Assembly: GCA_030150585.1 (NCBI GenBank)
Contig: JASLFM010000570.1
Coordinates: forward strand, 1-7,767
Direction of reading: 5' to 3'
DNA: 7,767 nucleotides
From: Acidovorax sp.
GTDB taxonomy: Bacteria; Pseudomonadota; Gammaproteobacteria; Burkholderiales; Burkholderiaceae_C
Positions 6,664 through 7,767 of the stretch are shown in pieces (position 1 is the first letter of the stretch; each line of letters starts with the position of its first letter). Below the pieces are notes generated by a model. That model was not told where the DNA came from. It saw only the letters and a program-made list of their open reading frames with translations, and made no database searches. Position numbers and translations under genes: made by a program.

Positions 6664-7767
6664 GGCCGCATTCTGGCAAAAACGCCCGTGCCGCCCCAGC
6701 GCGGGGTATCGACGCCCGGGATGTGCAGCGGGTTGTTGCGCGGCTCGCTCAAGGGTGCGAGCAGCTCGCGCAGCTCGGCCTCGCTGAACTTGACGGCGCC
6801 CGCCGCGTCGTGGCCCAGCACGCCCTGGGCCAGGGCGCGCTTGCGGGCCTGCAGCTCGAGCATGCGCTCCTCGATGCTGCCCTCCACCACGAGCTGGTAG
6901 ACGAACACGGGCCGGTCCTGCCCGATGCGGTGCGCGCGCGCCGTGGCCTGCGCCTGCACGGCGGGGTTCCACCAGGGGTCGAGGTGGACCACGGTATCGG
7001 CGGCCGTGAGGTTCAGGCCTGTGCCGCCCGCCTTGAGGCTCACGAGCAGCAGGGGCGCCTCGCCGTTCTGGAACCGCTGCACCACCGCGCCGCGCTCGCG
7101 CACGGGCGTGCGTCCGGTGAGCGCGAGGTAGGGCAGGCCGAGCGCGTCGAGCTGCTCGGCCGTGAGCCGGAGCATGGCCGTGAATTGCGAGAACACAAGC
7201 ACGCGGCGCCCCTCGGCCACGAGGGAGGGCAGCATGCCGGCCAGCAGCTCGAGCTTGGCGCGCTCGGTGCCGGGATGGACCTTGGCGCCCTTGACGAGGC
7301 GCGGGTCGCAGCACACCTGGCGCAGCTTGAGCAGCGCGTCGAGGATGGCGATTTGCGCGCCGCCCACGTCCTGGCGTTCGAGCACGCGCCGCACCTGCTT
7401 GTCGGCGCTGGCACGCACAGCCTCGTAGAGTTCGCGCTGGCGGCCCTGCAGCGGCACGCGCTGGACCACCTCGGTGAGCGGTGGCAGCTCGGCGGCCACG
7501 TCTTCCTTGCGGCGGCGCAGGATAAAGGGGCGCACGCGCTGCGCGAGCAGCTGGGCGCGCAGGGTCTCGCCGTTCTCCTCGATGGGCTTGCGCCAGCGCT
7601 GGGCGAAGCCGCGCGCATCGCCAAGAAAGCCCGGCATCAGGAAATCGAACTGTGCCCAGAGCTCGCCCAGATGGTTTTCGAGCGGCGTGCCCGTGAGGCA
7701 CAGCAGGTGCGGCGCCCGCAGGCGGCGCAGCGCGCGGGCGCCGCGGCTGCCGGCGTTCTTGACCATC
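6660..7767 (-). CDS. SNF2-family DNA-dependent ATPase/helicase, C-terminal part (partial)
   Basis: The gene enters from the right edge; 368 codons of the 3' part are visible and the N-terminal part is missing. The first residues, M-V-K-N-A-G-S-R-G-A-R-A-L, normally follow the D-E-A-Q/H box, so the Walker A lysine and motif II lie just outside. Visible helicase motifs, counted from base 7766, are motif III L-T-G-T-P-L-E-N (24-31), motif IV V-L-V-F-S-Q-F (189-195), and motifs V and VI: S-L-K-A-G-G-T-G-L-N-L (243-253) and D-P-W-W-N-P-A-V-Q-A-Q-A-T-A-R-A-H-R-I-G-Q (263-283), with the arginine fingers. This is the Snf2/HepA two-lobe ATPase core, which translocates on duplex DNA to move or strip proteins. 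It overlaps the EVE gene by 4 bases, so the two form an operon. The exact role is unknown. Confidence 0.93.

Noticed and set aside
6679..7701. Long frame reading from 7701 through the SNF2 region into the EVE gene, suggesting a fusion
   Set aside because: The upstream part is an Arg/Ala-rich shadow frame of the SNF2 gene. Only the part from the ATG at 6663 encodes the EVE domain, and the SNF2 frame ends with TGA at 6660-6662.

Overview
The window looks like chromosomal DNA of a high-G+C betaproteobacterium, most likely a member of the Comamonadaceae (Acidovorax/Alicycliphilus/Delftia-like). The grounds are a betaproteobacterial-type lpdA 3' end, a Bug/TctC periplasmic binding protein standing alone, third-codon-position G/C bias in nearly every gene, and an intergenic hairpin repeat that resembles short repeats I recall from this family. 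The genus assignment is inference.

Layout, left to right. (1) The last codons of lpdA (dihydrolipoyl dehydrogenase) and its rho-independent terminator. (2) A complete 1,039-bp IS1595-family insertion sequence at 160-1198. Its 25-bp terminal inverted repeats have one mismatch, and an exact 8-bp target duplication flanks it. It landed in the T-tract of the lpdA terminator, and the duplication left lpdA with a usable T-tract. Its transposase appears to have lost the second catalytic Asp (Val in a motif that normally reads S-D-G). (3) A YjjJ-type HipA-family kinase gene with its own N-terminal helix-turn-helix and no separate HipB. An inverted repeat sits inside its apparent promoter, and its start codon is so close to the -10 box that the mRNA may be leaderless. 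(4) A Bug-family periplasmic solute-binding protein without membrane transport partners. (5) Convergent to it, dgt (dGTP triphosphohydrolase, minus strand), with a long hairpin between the two 3' ends. (6) Divergent from dgt, an RlmI/RlmK-like SAM-dependent methyltransferase; the shared upstream region carries the putative dispersed repeat. (7) On the minus strand, entering from the right edge, a SNF2-family ATPase (5' end outside the window) followed through an ATGA stop/start overlap by an EVE-domain protein, whose 3' end overlaps the methyltransferase gene by 65 bp.

Most genes look like housekeeping or ordinary accessory functions (nucleotide pool control, RNA modification, solute binding). 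The points most worth following are the apparently dead but cleanly inserted IS in a terminator, the self-contained HTH-HipA kinase with its operator-like repeat, and the translationally coupled SNF2-EVE pair. I see no CRISPR array, tRNA, rRNA or clear new defence island, and no gene-free stretch longer than about 140 bases.
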